Shown: piece by piece, positions 14,067 through 23,065 of the stretch
How positions within the stretch are numbered: position 1 is the first letter of the stretch
How the letters are laid out: each line of letters begins with the position of its first letter
IMG/VR virus record: IMGVR_UViG_3300037827_000194
Coordinates: 1 to 38,077 of that record
Strand: one strand, 5' to 3'
Length of the DNA: 38,077 bases
Source: a virus
Translations under genes and position numbers: made by a program
Notes under the pieces: generated by a model
Database searches by the model: none
Seen by the model: the letters and a program-made list of their open reading frames with translations, nothing else
Told to the model about the DNA's origin: nothing

Positions 14067-16065
14067 TAAATGGGAACAATATGCCGCTCAACCTGCTGAG
14101 GACAAATGGGCTCAATATGAAGCACAACCAATAGAAAAGAAATCATCTAAAAAGGCATCGGGAACCAATAAAGATGAAGAGCAATTGGCTGCGCTTAAAA
14201 AACAACATCCGCTAATGTATAAATTGGCCGAACAATTACAAGGTTCTCCAGCACTTGAAAAAGCGGGGAATATTGCAGGTCATTTCAATAATGCTGTTGA
14301 ACAGACTGGATTGCCTTCAATTGCTAAAGGATTTTTGGGTACTGGTATTGATATGGGACGCGGTATTGCTAATCTCATACCAGGTGTAAATATTCCCAAA
14401 CAGCAATATAAAGAGCTCAATGTAAATCCTTATGTTGGCGAAGGGGCTGAAACTATAGGCTCTTTGGGAATGGGTTTACCTGTTTATCGAGGTTATCAAG
14501 CTGCTAAAAAGGGCATTGAAGCGCTTCCTTATGCCAAAAAAATACCCGAATTGATTCGTAACGTGCTGGCGGGAAGTGGTGTTGGGGCAGCAATTAGCCC
14601 AGACCATAGAGGTTTAGGGGCTGCACTTGGTGGTGGCGCAGAAACCGTTCCTTTTGCGATTCGTGGCGCAAAGAATTGGTATCAAGGTCGTAATACGCCA
14701 GCGCGTGAAAAAGACCTATATAAAGCCATGATGGAACACGAAATGCAAAAAGCAGATTTAGAATCGTTAAAAAATCTGTCCACGCATAAATTTGGTAAAA
14801 ACAATCCCGAAGCACTGTTATTGAGTGCTCAGGACAAAGCCAAACAACTTGAAGAAGCAGAAGCTTTTAAGCGCAGACATTTCCCTGATGAGAAAATGTT
14901 ACCTGGTCAGCAATTAGTACCAGAAGCAGAGCATGGTGTTCATAATGTGAATGAAGTGCTTAAGCAAACCTTAGGCGAAGGCGGCACACACTCACAAGAC
15001 CTGTCAAAGCATGTAGTTAATGCTATTGAAGGCGTTCCTGTTATCGAACCACATCCTAAAACGGGATTGCCACGTGAAGTGAGAAAGGGCGGTCTTCGTG
15101 AAGAAATAGGCAGCAAATACGATAAACTAGAAAATGATTTGCCTAATATAGAAATTCCTGGTTCTCCAGACATGGAAGCTGTTGAAAAAGAATTGCAGAA
15201 ATTTACCAGCGACAAAGCTAATTTAAGCGAAGAACAAAAAGATTCGTTTAGAAAAGCATTAGCCGCCACACATCCCTCTACTAAAAATAAAACCATCAAT
15301 GGAAAACAATTCTTCCGTGCGTACCGCTCATTAAAAAGAATGGAAGGCAATCAACGTTCAAAAGCTTTTGGCTTGTCTCCAAAAGAGCATGATGAATGGA
15401 TTGAGCGCGCTAACGAAACTAAAAAAACATATGAAAATATGGAAAAGATTATTGAGCAACATTTTCCAAAAGATACAATTAAAACGCTTCATGAAATCAA
15501 TCATGAGTACGCCAATAAAGTGGCACCTCTTCATGAAAATCCAATGTATCAGCAAATGCTAAAACATGGGAAATATAAAGGTGATTTAGCCGAAGCCCTT
15601 TCAGGAACAACACCTGGGAATAAAACACTGAATAATTTAATTCAGAGCAATCCAGAATTATCTCGATTGGTTGTTGGCCACTCATTTGCTGAAAATCCTG
15701 CTAAACTAATGAAACCCAATAAAGCAATTGAGCCTTTTGTACGTGCCAATCCTCAGATTGCAGAATTAATGGGTCATCAAAAGGCAGCTGCTTCTGCTCT
15801 TGAAGCTGCTAAAAGAAATGAACAAATGTATAAACACATTGAAAATATACCTAAACTTGGTCAAGAAATTCATGAACAAAGAATGATGGCTAAGCGGTTA
15901 AAACAAGAGGCCGAGGTTGAAGGATTAACCAAAGCCGAAGTTGCTAAGAAAAAAATTGAATATGAAAAAGCCAAGAAAAAACTTACGTCAACAATGAATA
16001 AGCTGATTACAAGTACACTTGCTACAACTGCCATTACTTATGGGCTTAAAAAAATAAGAGAATAA
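14059..16065 (+). CDS. Large DNA ejection protein, gp16-like position, 668 aa
   Basis: The N-terminus repeats DKWxQYxAQP twice (WEQYAAQP, WAQYEAQP), a motif common at the start of ejection proteins. Residues about 90-205 are Gly/Ala-rich and hydrophobic (AKGFLGTGIDMGRGIANLIP, VLAGSGVGAAISPDHRGLGA), suited to membrane insertion. The remainder is long charged helices with a basic C-terminal coil (KLKKEAEVEGLTKAEVAKKK-type). The size is close to P22 gp16 (609 aa). It closes the rightward head/ejection operon; no terminator follows at once. Confidence 0.72.
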   Translation: MNDKWEQYAAQPAEDKWAQYEAQPIEKKSSKKASGTNKDEEQLAALKKQHPLMYKLAEQLQGSPALEKAGNIAGHFNNAVEQTGLPSIAKGFLGTGIDMGRGIANLIPGVNIPKQQYKELNVNPYVGEGAETIGSLGMGLPVYRGYQAAKKGIEALPYAKKIPELIRNVLAGSGVGAAISPDHRGLGAALGGGAETVPFAIRGAKNWYQGRNTPAREKDLYKAMMEHEMQKADLESLKNLSTHKFGKNNPEALLLSAQDKAKQLEEAEAFKRRHFPDEKMLPGQQLVPEAEHGVHNVNEVLKQTLGEGGTHSQDLSKHVVNAIEGVPVIEPHPKTGLPREVRKGGLREEIGSKYDKLENDLPNIEIPGSPDMEAVEKELQKFTSDKANLSEEQKDSFRKALAATHPSTKNKTINGKQFFRAYRSLKRMEGNQRSKAFGLSPKEHDEWIERANETKKTYENMEKIIEQHFPKDTIKTLHEINHEYANKVAPLHENPMYQQMLKHGKYKGDLAEALSGTTPGNKTLNNLIQSNPELSRLVVGHSFAENPAKLMKPNKAIEPFVRANPQIAELMGHQKAAASALEAAKRNEQMYKHIENIPKLGQEIHEQRMMAKRLKQEAEVEGLTKAEVAKKKIEYEKAKKKLTSTMNKLITSTLATTAITYGLKKIRE

Positions 16066-16077
16066 GACTGTAAATGT

Positions 16078-16094
16078 TTATTTTTTATCCATTA
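16078..16094 (+). repeat. 17-bp AT-rich element, copy 2
   Basis: TTATTTTTTATCCATTA, one mismatch from the copy at 9172-9188. It lies 12 bases after the large ejection gene and 70 bases before the 3' end of the reverse-strand HNH gene. Confidence 0.45.
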
Positions 16095-16136
16095 AAGTGT
16101 ATTATGCTTTTTTATTAACCTAAATGAGAGTAAGTA

Positions 16137-16199
16137 ATGTTGCTTTATATGTTCATTTGGCTTTCTATTTATGCTTGTTTGTGTTTTCTAGAAAGTTAA
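16137..16199 (+). CDS. Possible 20-aa hydrophobic peptide
   Basis: ATG 16137 opens a 20-codon frame, MLLYMFIWLSIYACLCFLES, that would be one membrane-spanning helix; GAGAG lies 8 bases upstream. It overlaps the 3' end of the reverse-strand HNH gene. It may be a real toxic-type or lysis peptide, the 5' remnant of a gene cut by HNH insertion, or chance in an AT-rich gap. Confidence 0.25.
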   Translation: MLLYMFIWLSIYACLCFLES

Positions 16200-16734
16200 T
16201 GGCTGACTCAAGATATTCTGGATTATCAAAAAATTGACCAAGACCAGAATTGCATCGTTGGCACAATAATCCACGGATTATTTTTGTCTTATGACAATGG
16301 TCAACAGAAAGCCTTTTTGGAGAACCATCACTTTTGGTTCCAAGTGCCGACTCTGATTTTTTGCATATAGCACATGCGTAATTTTGTTGTATAAGAATAG
16401 TCTCATACTCATTGATATCTAATCCAAATCTTCTTTTTAAATGAGAACGATTTTTATGATATTCCTTGGTGCTATTTTGGAATCTACATATATCACAATA
16501 AGGTGATAATAATTTCCATTGGTAGGGTTTGAACTCAGATTTTGGTTTTATAATACGGCATCGAGAGCATTTTCTTTCAATAATTTCATCTGAAACTGTT
16601 TTGTAACGATGTATGGATGAACGAGTATTATTGCATTGTTTACATACAATTTCATTGCGTGGTGGCTTTCTTCTATAAACTTGATTTTCTGTGAGATTGC
16701 CATGAATTTTACAAGCTTTAACAATTACTGACAT
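16165..16734 (-). CDS. HNH endonuclease, endonuclease VII family, 189 aa
   Basis: Reverse strand; I take the ATG at 16734 rather than GTG at 16740, which is too close to the GGATGAG ribosome-like site. Zinc knuckles in the N-terminal half (CKIHG with CKQC; CSRC with CDIC) precede the core: CAICKKSE, RLSVDHCHKTKIIRGLLC and CNSGLGQF, followed by a helix ESAINFLENT. The core is the same type as at 9199 but the N-terminal parts differ, so the two are not a simple recent duplication. It sits between the ejection operon and the fibre genes. Confidence 0.87.
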   Translation of the reverse strand: MSVIVKACKIHGNLTENQVYRRKPPRNEIVCKQCNNTRSSIHRYKTVSDEIIERKCSRCRIIKPKSEFKPYQWKLLSPYCDICRFQNSTKEYHKNRSHLKRRFGLDINEYETILIQQNYACAICKKSESALGTKSDGSPKRLSVDHCHKTKIIRGLLCQRCNSGLGQFFDNPEYLESAINFLENTNKHK

Positions 16735-16772
16735 AATCACTCATCCAGTGTCATCATTTTAAATGCAAAACC

Positions 16773-16794
16773 AGGCGATGATGAGTCGCTTTTT
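16773..16794 (+). terminator. Factor-independent terminator before fibre genes
   Basis: AGGCGA (16773-16778) pairs with TCGCTT (16786-16791, with one G-T pair) around a 7-base loop, with a run of T at 16790-16794. A larger alternative pairs CAGGC (16772-16776) with GCCTG (16795-16799). It probably ended the ejection operon before the HNH gene arrived. It lies about 80 bases before the fibre start, and TATATTATAG at 16821-16830 could be a -10 region for a fibre promoter, with no clear -35. Confidence 0.55.
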
Positions 16795-16874
16795 GCCTGA
16801 TCGAGCTAGGTTTTGCGGTGTATATTATAGCAGAGTTAGGCTACAATGATAGCAATATAGAGAAAGGACTTCCT

Positions 16875-18797
16875 ATGCCTATTAATACAGATTTACTGAT
16901 TGCAGCTGCAATTCTTCAAGATAGCTTCGTAGATAAAGACGGCACACCTATGTCTGGTGGAACGGTCACATGCTATCAAGACAACAGCCGAACTACGCTT
17001 AAGAATTGGTACTATCAATCAGGCACACCTGGGAATTATACATACATTAAATTGCCAAATCCATTAACATTAAGTGCTGCTGGAACCATCTGTGATATTA
17101 ATGGCGTTGATACCATCCCCTTCTTTTATCCTTACAGTGAATTAGACCAAAGCGAAAGACAGCCTTATTATATTACGATTGTTAATCATGCGATGACCAA
17201 TCAAATCACGCGTGCAAATTTCCCATTCCTTGCCAGCGAAGAAAATGAAATAGGGATTGGCTCACATGATAATTACATCATCAATAATGGATTTTGGCGC
17301 AACATTGGCTCAGCTAATTTAACGAATGTATTGAACACTATAGTCGCACCAAGTCAACATGACGGCTTTAGTTCACCTGATATACAGTTTTTCAAAAACG
17401 TCACAGGCGGGGAAGATACACTCACTTTCACTAATTTTCCTCTGACCACGGTTCCCATTCTCACTGGTGATATTACCCCAGAATTTTATATCAATCACAC
17501 AACAAGCAATACGCCAACAGGTGAAACACAGAAATGTTATCAGTTTCCGATCTCATTACATGTTAATACCCTGGCCTCTGTGCCTTTTACTGTAACCATC
17601 CAAGCACAAAATGCTGGAGGAACAGCAACAGGTCAGAATGTGATTAATTTATTTATATTGCAAAATACTGGAACTGGAACCACATCGCCAGCACCATTTT
17701 TGATAAGTTCAATCACATTAAATGGCGCTTGGACTAAATATGAATTTACTAGTGTCTTCCCTGCAACCTCAGGACTTACTCTAGGAAACGGTGGTGATGA
17801 CGCACTTTATTTACAAGTACAAATGCCACTAAATATTACCTGTTCAATTAATTTCACAAAACCATCTATTTATTTAAATAATGTAGCACCTACCAATAGT
17901 TTTCAAACGTACGACCAGGTTGATGCGATTATTAATAGCCCAAGAACAGGCGATATACGCACCAGCATTAATTCTTTTTACCCTTATGGTTGGGTGCCAA
18001 TGAGTGATGGCACGATTGGTTACAATCCAAATTCAATGGCCACCTATTTACCAACTGCTTTAAATTCAAAACAAGCATGGCAGCTTTATAATTTGATATG
18101 GACAATGTTTCAACCCTACACAGGCGTTTCTTCTAATCCAATTTGCCCCATGATTAACTCAAGTGGCGCATCAATTGCTTATGGTGGCTCGGCTATAGCT
18201 GACTTTAATGCCAATAACTCATTAACCCTTACAAAGATGATGGGTAGAGTGATGCTAGGCGCTGTTCCGCAAGCTGCTTTGATATTGGCTTATGCGAACA
18301 ACTTCACTGGAAGCAATTCAGCTGGTAATTTGCTGCTTACGGCATCAGGAACCATGAATTTATGGAACGGAATGCCTTTCCATGTATCAAATACAGGTGG
18401 CGCATTACCTGGAGGGTTGGGACAAAACACTGTGTACTATGTCTCTGGATTTAATGGAACCAATACCTTTTTCGTTGCAACTTCTTTTGCTAACGCATTA
18501 TCCGGTACAGTAATTGGTTACACTTCTTCCGGTACGGGAACATCCGTAATAGATACATCACTTGCTGGCACCACGACTGGTGAGTACGCTCATACTCAAT
18601 TATTAAATGAGATGATCGACCACGTACATGTGGCCACACCTGCAAACTTCGTTAATACAGGCTCAGGCGGTGTATTTGCAACAGGCGGTAATGGCGGCTC
18701 AACTGGATTAACCGGAGGCGTATCAGGTCATGGCGTTCAAACGGCATTTAACGTGACACAGCCCGCTACGTTCTATAACATATTTATGAAGTTATAA
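16875..18797 (+). CDS. Tail fibre / receptor-binding protein, 640 aa
   Basis: ATG 16875 with GAAAGGA 7 bases upstream is preferred to a GTG at 16818 that lacks a ribosome site. An N-terminal virion-binding-like domain (DSFVDKDGTPMSGGTVTCYQ, LKNWYYQSGTPGNYTY) resembles fibre heads that describe 'extra' output strings. The centre is beta-rich. The C-terminal part has YGWVPMSDGTIGYN and TTTGEYAHTQLLNEMIDHVH, typical of collar-domain fibre tips, ending with GGNGGSTGLTGG. It probably recognises the host surface and begins the fibre module. Confidence 0.85.
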   Translation: MPINTDLLIAAAILQDSFVDKDGTPMSGGTVTCYQDNSRTTLKNWYYQSGTPGNYTYIKLPNPLTLSAAGTICDINGVDTIPFFYPYSELDQSERQPYYITIVNHAMTNQITRANFPFLASEENEIGIGSHDNYIINNGFWRNIGSANLTNVLNTIVAPSQHDGFSSPDIQFFKNVTGGEDTLTFTNFPLTTVPILTGDITPEFYINHTTSNTPTGETQKCYQFPISLHVNTLASVPFTVTIQAQNAGGTATGQNVINLFILQNTGTGTTSPAPFLISSITLNGAWTKYEFTSVFPATSGLTLGNGGDDALYLQVQMPLNITCSINFTKPSIYLNNVAPTNSFQTYDQVDAIINSPRTGDIRTSINSFYPYGWVPMSDGTIGYNPNSMATYLPTALNSKQAWQLYNLIWTMFQPYTGVSSNPICPMINSSGASIAYGGSAIADFNANNSLTLTKMMGRVMLGAVPQAALILAYANNFTGSNSAGNLLLTASGTMNLWNGMPFHVSNTGGALPGGLGQNTVYYVSGFNGTNTFFVATSFANALSGTVIGYTSSGTGTSVIDTSLAGTTTGEYAHTQLLNEMIDHVHVATPANFVNTGSGGVFATGGNGGSTGLTGGVSGHGVQTAFNVTQPATFYNIFMKL

Positions 18798-18869
18798 CAG
18801 GTCGATGCAATAAACATGATGTTAAAATGTGTCGAAATTTAGGGATTTTTTAAACATAAGGATATGTTC

Positions 18870-19232
18870 ATGTCTACGTTATTAAATTTCGGGCGTGACG
18901 TACAGGGCTTTAATGCTTACGCGCCACAGTTCCCGACAGATATTTTCACAGCAACCTTAGCGGCAAGCACTGCTGAAAGTGTGACTGTTCCCTCTAACTA
19001 TCCAAGTTTTATAATGGTTGTTCGGGTACAACCCAATGGATGGTGCTGGTGTTCGCGCACAACTACAGCTGCCGTTCCTGCTGGTGGCACTTTGGCCGCT
19101 GCCAAATCCGAATTGATTGCTGGTACTATTGAATACAAAAGAACTGTTTATGCTGCGGATGTGATTAGCTTTATCACACCAAATACCACTTGCGACATTG
19201 AAGTTGCTTTTTTTGCGAATAGTTACCCATAA
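18870..19232 (+). CDS. Small fibre-module protein, 120 aa
   Basis: AAGGA at 18858-18862 supports ATG 18870 over the one at 18864. The beta-rich product has FTATLAASTAESVTVPSNY, a Trp/Cys-rich strand (QPNGWCWCSRTTTA) and ends DIEVAFFANSYP. No membrane or signal segment. Position between fibre genes suggests a virion distal-tail component or trimerisation partner; no family recognised. Confidence 0.65.
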   Translation: MSTLLNFGRDVQGFNAYAPQFPTDIFTATLAASTAESVTVPSNYPSFIMVVRVQPNGWCWCSRTTTAAVPAGGTLAAAKSELIAGTIEYKRTVYAADVISFITPNTTCDIEVAFFANSYP

Positions 19233-19268
19233 GTTATGTGGTTAACCTAAGACAAGGAATGTTAAAAA

Positions 19269-19904
19269 ATGGCCATTGAAGAAATGTTTACCCAGTTACC
19301 CACGGTATCGTCATCTACTTTGAACGATATTATTTGTGCGGTACAAGGATATGTAAGCCCCTCTGTTCTTGGGCTATCCACACAACAAACATTACAACAA
19401 GTTTATAACCTGTTTCAATCCAATTTGATTTTATTTAATGCTGGAAATCCCAATGGGTCAGTGGCAGGAACCACCTATCAGTTATGCTGGGACACTGTTG
19501 ATTTGATTTTGTGGGTGTGTACCACATCAGGCACCTCAACAACCGCAGTTTGGACTGAATGTATTAATCCCCAAAGTAACTGGACAAGTGTTGTAGCAAG
19601 CACTCAAGCAATTGTACCGAACATGAGTTATGTATGTAATAACGGTGCCAGCCTTATTACTTTTACCCTACCAGTAACGGCAGCTTTTGGCACAATCATT
19701 CAAATTGCTGGCTTATCCTCTGGTGGCTGGACATTAGCGCAAAATATAGGGCAATCGATTAATTTTGGAAGTCTGGCCACAACGACCGGAATAGGTGGAA
19801 GCTTATCATCATCAAATAAAAATGATTTTATAAGACTTCTTTGTGTCACTGCAAATACTACATGGAATGTAATTAGCTCCGTTGGCAACTTAACTATAGT
19901 ATAA
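19269..19904 (+). CDS. Fibre-module protein with duplicated C-terminal domain, 211 aa
   Basis: The N-terminal part (TLNDIICAVQGYVSPSVLGL, QQTLQQVYNLFQSNLIL) and NPNGSVAGTTYQLCWDT resemble fibre-attachment sequences. Residues about 103-211 form a beta domain (GASLITFTLPVTAAFGTII, INFGSLATTTGIGGS, VTANTTWNVISSVGNLTIV) that recurs in the next protein. Shared domains suggest both assemble on the same fibre or spike. AAGGAATG precedes the start. Confidence 0.75.
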   Translation: MAIEEMFTQLPTVSSSTLNDIICAVQGYVSPSVLGLSTQQTLQQVYNLFQSNLILFNAGNPNGSVAGTTYQLCWDTVDLILWVCTTSGTSTTAVWTECINPQSNWTSVVASTQAIVPNMSYVCNNGASLITFTLPVTAAFGTIIQIAGLSSGGWTLAQNIGQSINFGSLATTTGIGGSLSSSNKNDFIRLLCVTANTTWNVISSVGNLTIV

Positions 19905-19916
19905 GGACATCATAAA

Positions 19917-20408
19917 ATGGCTACAAATAATGCTACCAATACACCAGAACTTACCCTAAACGGTCAGACATTTATTGGTTCTACAGGCTTAAATCCGGTT
20001 GCCGCAACTTTGACAGCTGGTGCTGGAATATCCATTGTTAATGGCGCAGGCTCCATTACTATTTCAGGCTCAGGAAGCTCTGGATGGGTTGACCAAACAA
20101 CTGGCTCCGTTACGATGGCAGTTAACACTGGCTATACATCAGATGATGGCGCATCGCTTGTTACCTTTACGCTACCCGCAACTGCTGCTATTGGGGACTT
20201 CGTTGAGATTAATGGTAAAGGCTCAGGATTATATACAATCGCTCAGGCAGCTGGACAACTTATCCATTTTGGTAATCTTGTTTCTACCACTGGGGCTGGG
20301 GGCTCTGTTGCGTCCACTCTACAGTATGATTGCATCAGGCTACGATGTATTACAGCAAATACCACATGGGTAGTCGTATCATCTGTAGGTAACTTTACTG
20401 TAGTTTAA
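19917..20408 (+). CDS. Fibre-module protein, paralogous C-terminal domain, 163 aa
   Basis: The N-terminus MATNNATNTPELTLNGQTF and PVAATLTAGAGISIVNGAGS are fibre-like. Residues about 57-163 repeat the domain of the previous protein (GASLVTFTLPATAAIGDFV, IHFGNLVSTTGAGGS, ITANTTWVVVSSVGNFTVV), at roughly half identical residues. The next protein begins with the same MATNNAxN. AAGGACATCATAAA precedes the ATG. It looks like an internal duplication within the adhesin array. Confidence 0.75.
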   Translation: MATNNATNTPELTLNGQTFIGSTGLNPVAATLTAGAGISIVNGAGSITISGSGSSGWVDQTTGSVTMAVNTGYTSDDGASLVTFTLPATAAIGDFVEINGKGSGLYTIAQAAGQLIHFGNLVSTTGAGGSVASTLQYDCIRLRCITANTTWVVVSSVGNFTVV

Positions 20409-20421
20409 TTAAGGGATTATT

Positions 20422-21540
20422 ATGGCTACGAATAATGCAATTAATGCAAATTCAACGACCCCGTTGCCAGTAGTTGACGGGGGGACTGGAGTAACTTCGG
20501 TTACTATCTCTCCAACAGCGACCGCCTTTGCCGGATGGGACGCTAACAAGAATTTGTCTACTAACAATCTTATTGATGCTTATGCGACCACTGCAACAGC
20601 TGCCGGAACCACTGTTTTAACGGTATCTAGTGCGTACCAACAGTTTTTCACTGGAAGCACAACGCAAACCGTTCAAATGCCAGTAGCCTCTACTTTGGTA
20701 CTGGGTCAATCCTGGTTAATAGTGAATAACTCCACTGGCACTGTAACCATAACCTCTTCTGGTGGTAATACCATCACAACAATGGCGGCCTCTACACAAG
20801 CCGTGGTTACTTGTATATTAACCTCAGGAACAACAGCTGCAAGTTGGAACTCCAACTATGCGGCAAACGTAGTGGGAATTGTCGCCATATCGGTTCAGAC
20901 CTTTACCTCAGGAACAGCTACCTATACCCCAAGCGCAAATACCATTTTGTGCGATGTCTATGTAACGGGTTCGGGTGCTGGTGGTGGTGGGGCGGCTGGA
21001 GGAACCTCTCCTCAAGCTGCTGCTGCTGGTGGTGGTGGAGCAGGAGGAACATCAGTTTTATACGGTGTTGCAGTAGCCACTATATCAGGCCAAACAGTCA
21101 CAGTGGGTACTGGAGGCAATGGAGGTACAGCCGGAAATAATAATGGCTCAAACGGCAATACAAGTTCGGTTGGGGCTGTTATAACTGCAAACGGAGGCAC
21201 AGGAGGAAGCGGGATGCCTTCATCAACCAATACTAACTCTGGTGTGACTGGTGGCGCAGGTGGTACGGCTGGCTCTGGTGGTTCAATTAATATAACTGGC
21301 GGCAATGGTGGAACTTCTACAGCAAACGGGGGCTCAGGTGGTCCAACTCTTAGGCCTGGGCTTGGTGGCGCTTCATTTTGGGGCGGTGGTGGTACTGTGT
21401 CGACGGCCGCATTAGCTGGAGGGAACGCGCCTGGTACAGCTTATGGTAGTGGTGGTGGCGGTGGTGGGGCTACTACTGGGAATCTTGCTGGTGGTAATGG
21501 CGCTAATGGCATAGTCGTTATTGTTGAATATAAGTCATAA
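20422..21540 (+). CDS. Glycine-rich tail adhesin, 372 aa
   Basis: Residues 1-160 have a fibre-like beta region (PLPVVDGGTGVTSVTISPTA). Residues about 180-365 are Gly-rich, with GSGAGGGGAAGG, GGTGGSGMPSSTNTNSG, LRPGLGGASFWGGGG and YGSGGGGGGATTG runs, and end NGIVVIVEYKS, a motif common at the end of glycine-rich phage proteins. Such tracts form polyglycine-II adhesin tips in some phages, as in the gp38 of phage S16. Hence receptor binding is a reasonable inference. AAGGGATTATT precedes the ATG. Confidence 0.8.
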   Translation: MATNNAINANSTTPLPVVDGGTGVTSVTISPTATAFAGWDANKNLSTNNLIDAYATTATAAGTTVLTVSSAYQQFFTGSTTQTVQMPVASTLVLGQSWLIVNNSTGTVTITSSGGNTITTMAASTQAVVTCILTSGTTAASWNSNYAANVVGIVAISVQTFTSGTATYTPSANTILCDVYVTGSGAGGGGAAGGTSPQAAAAGGGGAGGTSVLYGVAVATISGQTVTVGTGGNGGTAGNNNGSNGNTSSVGAVITANGGTGGSGMPSSTNTNSGVTGGAGGTAGSGGSINITGGNGGTSTANGGSGGPTLRPGLGGASFWGGGGTVSTAALAGGNAPGTAYGSGGGGGGATTGNLAGGNGANGIVVIVEYKS

Positions 21541-21548
21541 GGATAATT

Positions 21549-21980
21549 ATGAACGCTTTAATTTATCAAGGTTATGTAATGCAATTGGAAGAAGTTCCTT
21601 TTGCAGTCCATCCTAATTATCAGTGGGTTTCTTGTGACAACACTGTTCAGGTTGGGTATAGCTATAGCAATGGGGTATTTTCTGCCCCTCCGGTTCCCGT
21701 GCCAACTCAAGAAGAAATATTAGCTTCTTATCAAACTGCAATCCAGGCGGCTCTTGATAGCAAAGCACGTGAGAAAATGTACAATGATTCAATTTCAATT
21801 GCTACATACATCAATAGCACGAATGCTTCCTGGAAAGCCGAAGCAACTGCTTTTCTGGCATGGCGTGACGCAGTATATGTTTATGCGGTCAATATTTTGA
21901 CGCAAGTTCAAAATGGTGGCGCACAACCCGCTTTATCTGATTTTATTGCAGCACTTCCCGTGATGACCTGGCCAGACTAA
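21549..21980 (+). CDS. Tail fibre assembly chaperone-like protein, 143 aa
   Basis: The C-terminal half follows the pattern of DUF4376-type fibre-assembly proteins: AREKMYNDSISIATYINSTN, then AEATAFLAWRDAVYVYAVN and LSDFIAALPVMTWPD. The N-terminal half (YVMQLEEVPFAVHPNYQWVS) resembles the fibre-binding region. It would help the upstream adhesin fold. It lies 8 bases after the glycine-rich gene, as chaperones usually do. Confidence 0.75.
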   Translation: MNALIYQGYVMQLEEVPFAVHPNYQWVSCDNTVQVGYSYSNGVFSAPPVPVPTQEEILASYQTAIQAALDSKAREKMYNDSISIATYINSTNASWKAEATAFLAWRDAVYVYAVNILTQVQNGGAQPALSDFIAALPVMTWPD

Positions 21981-21988
21981 GGATTAAT

Positions 21989-23044
21989 ATGACCGTTAAT
22001 GCAAAAGATGTAGGGGCGTTAGGAAATGGTATTGCCGATGATACAATGGCGTTGCAAGCCGCGATTAATCAAGCTTATTTGAATGATGAGTACCTTTATA
22101 TTCCCTCTGGAAATTATCTTGTAAGCTCCTCTTTAATTATGCCGTTTGATAGCTCAGGAACATTTAACAAAGGCAATTATATTGTTGGTGACGGCATGAT
22201 GCGTACTAACATCGAAGTGACTGCGCCAAACACTATTTTATTTAAATATTCGCAACCAAGTCCATTAAAATTTATGTTAGGCGGTGAGATTTCTGGGATG
22301 ACATTGAGCGGCAATAATCAATCAGGCTCCGTGGGCATTCAAGCACAAGCCTTATTTAGTCAGCGTTACAGCAATATGCAGGTGACTGGATTTACCAATG
22401 GATTTAATATTGTGAACACAGGCAATCCAGGTGATAACGATGCGTGTAATCACTTAATCATTGAAAACAGTAGAATTGAAAATTGCTCACAATGGGGTAT
22501 TTTTAGCACGTTGGCCACAGGCAATAATGAGACTTCTTTTATAAGCATCAGAGACACAACCATTGAATCATGCGGTACCAGTGCTGGCGCTATAGGTGGT
22601 GGTATGTATTGGCGTGGTCAAGTGCTGCAATTTGATAACTCAGCTTTTGTGGTTAATAAAAATCGCGGTCTTTATATCGAAGGTGGCGCGGGTCTTGGTA
22701 GCAATGTACTGGCTAATAGTCTTTGTTTTGAGAACAACCAAGGAATGAGCCTACAATGCTATGGCATCACAGGGATGGAATTTAACAACCTACAAATCTA
22801 TAACAATGACGCTAATGTGGCTCAATATGGCATTTATCTTAATGCGCAATCAAGTTACATAGGTCAAGTTCGTGTCAATTCGGCAAAAATTCGCGCAACA
22901 GCTGGCAACAATCCTTATGTGGCATTTTTAGCGGCAGGGGCAAATGTGGCGGCTGGGACAATCGTTGCTGATGGTAAGCAGATTCGCTGGGACAATTGGG
23001 GTTATGCGGGACAAACTCAATTCTCAGGATTTACTGTTGTATAA
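21989..23044 (+). CDS. Tailspike with pectate-lyase-type beta-helix, 351 aa
   Basis: The N-terminus carries the pectate-lyase-3 signature DVGALGNGIADDTMALQAAI near residue 7. It is followed by right-handed beta-helix repeats (LIIENSRIENCSQWGIFST, ISIRDTTIESCGTSAG, MEFNNLQIYNND). Such spikes bind or cleave surface polysaccharide. There is no N-terminal virion-binding domain, so it must join the virion through a partner, likely one of the upstream fibre proteins. The whole gene appears intact. Lyase activity is inferred. Confidence 0.85.
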   Translation: MTVNAKDVGALGNGIADDTMALQAAINQAYLNDEYLYIPSGNYLVSSSLIMPFDSSGTFNKGNYIVGDGMMRTNIEVTAPNTILFKYSQPSPLKFMLGGEISGMTLSGNNQSGSVGIQAQALFSQRYSNMQVTGFTNGFNIVNTGNPGDNDACNHLIIENSRIENCSQWGIFSTLATGNNETSFISIRDTTIESCGTSAGAIGGGMYWRGQVLQFDNSAFVVNKNRGLYIEGGAGLGSNVLANSLCFENNQGMSLQCYGITGMEFNNLQIYNNDANVAQYGIYLNAQSSYIGQVRVNSAKIRATAGNNPYVAFLAAGANVAAGTIVADGKQIRWDNWGYAGQTQFSGFTVV

Positions 23045-23065
23045 ATAAATTAGCAAAGGATTGCT

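Noticed and set aside
21012-21305. Proline-rich reverse-strand frame
   Set aside because: It is the antisense of the glycine-rich adhesin; GGN codons read as proline on the other strand.
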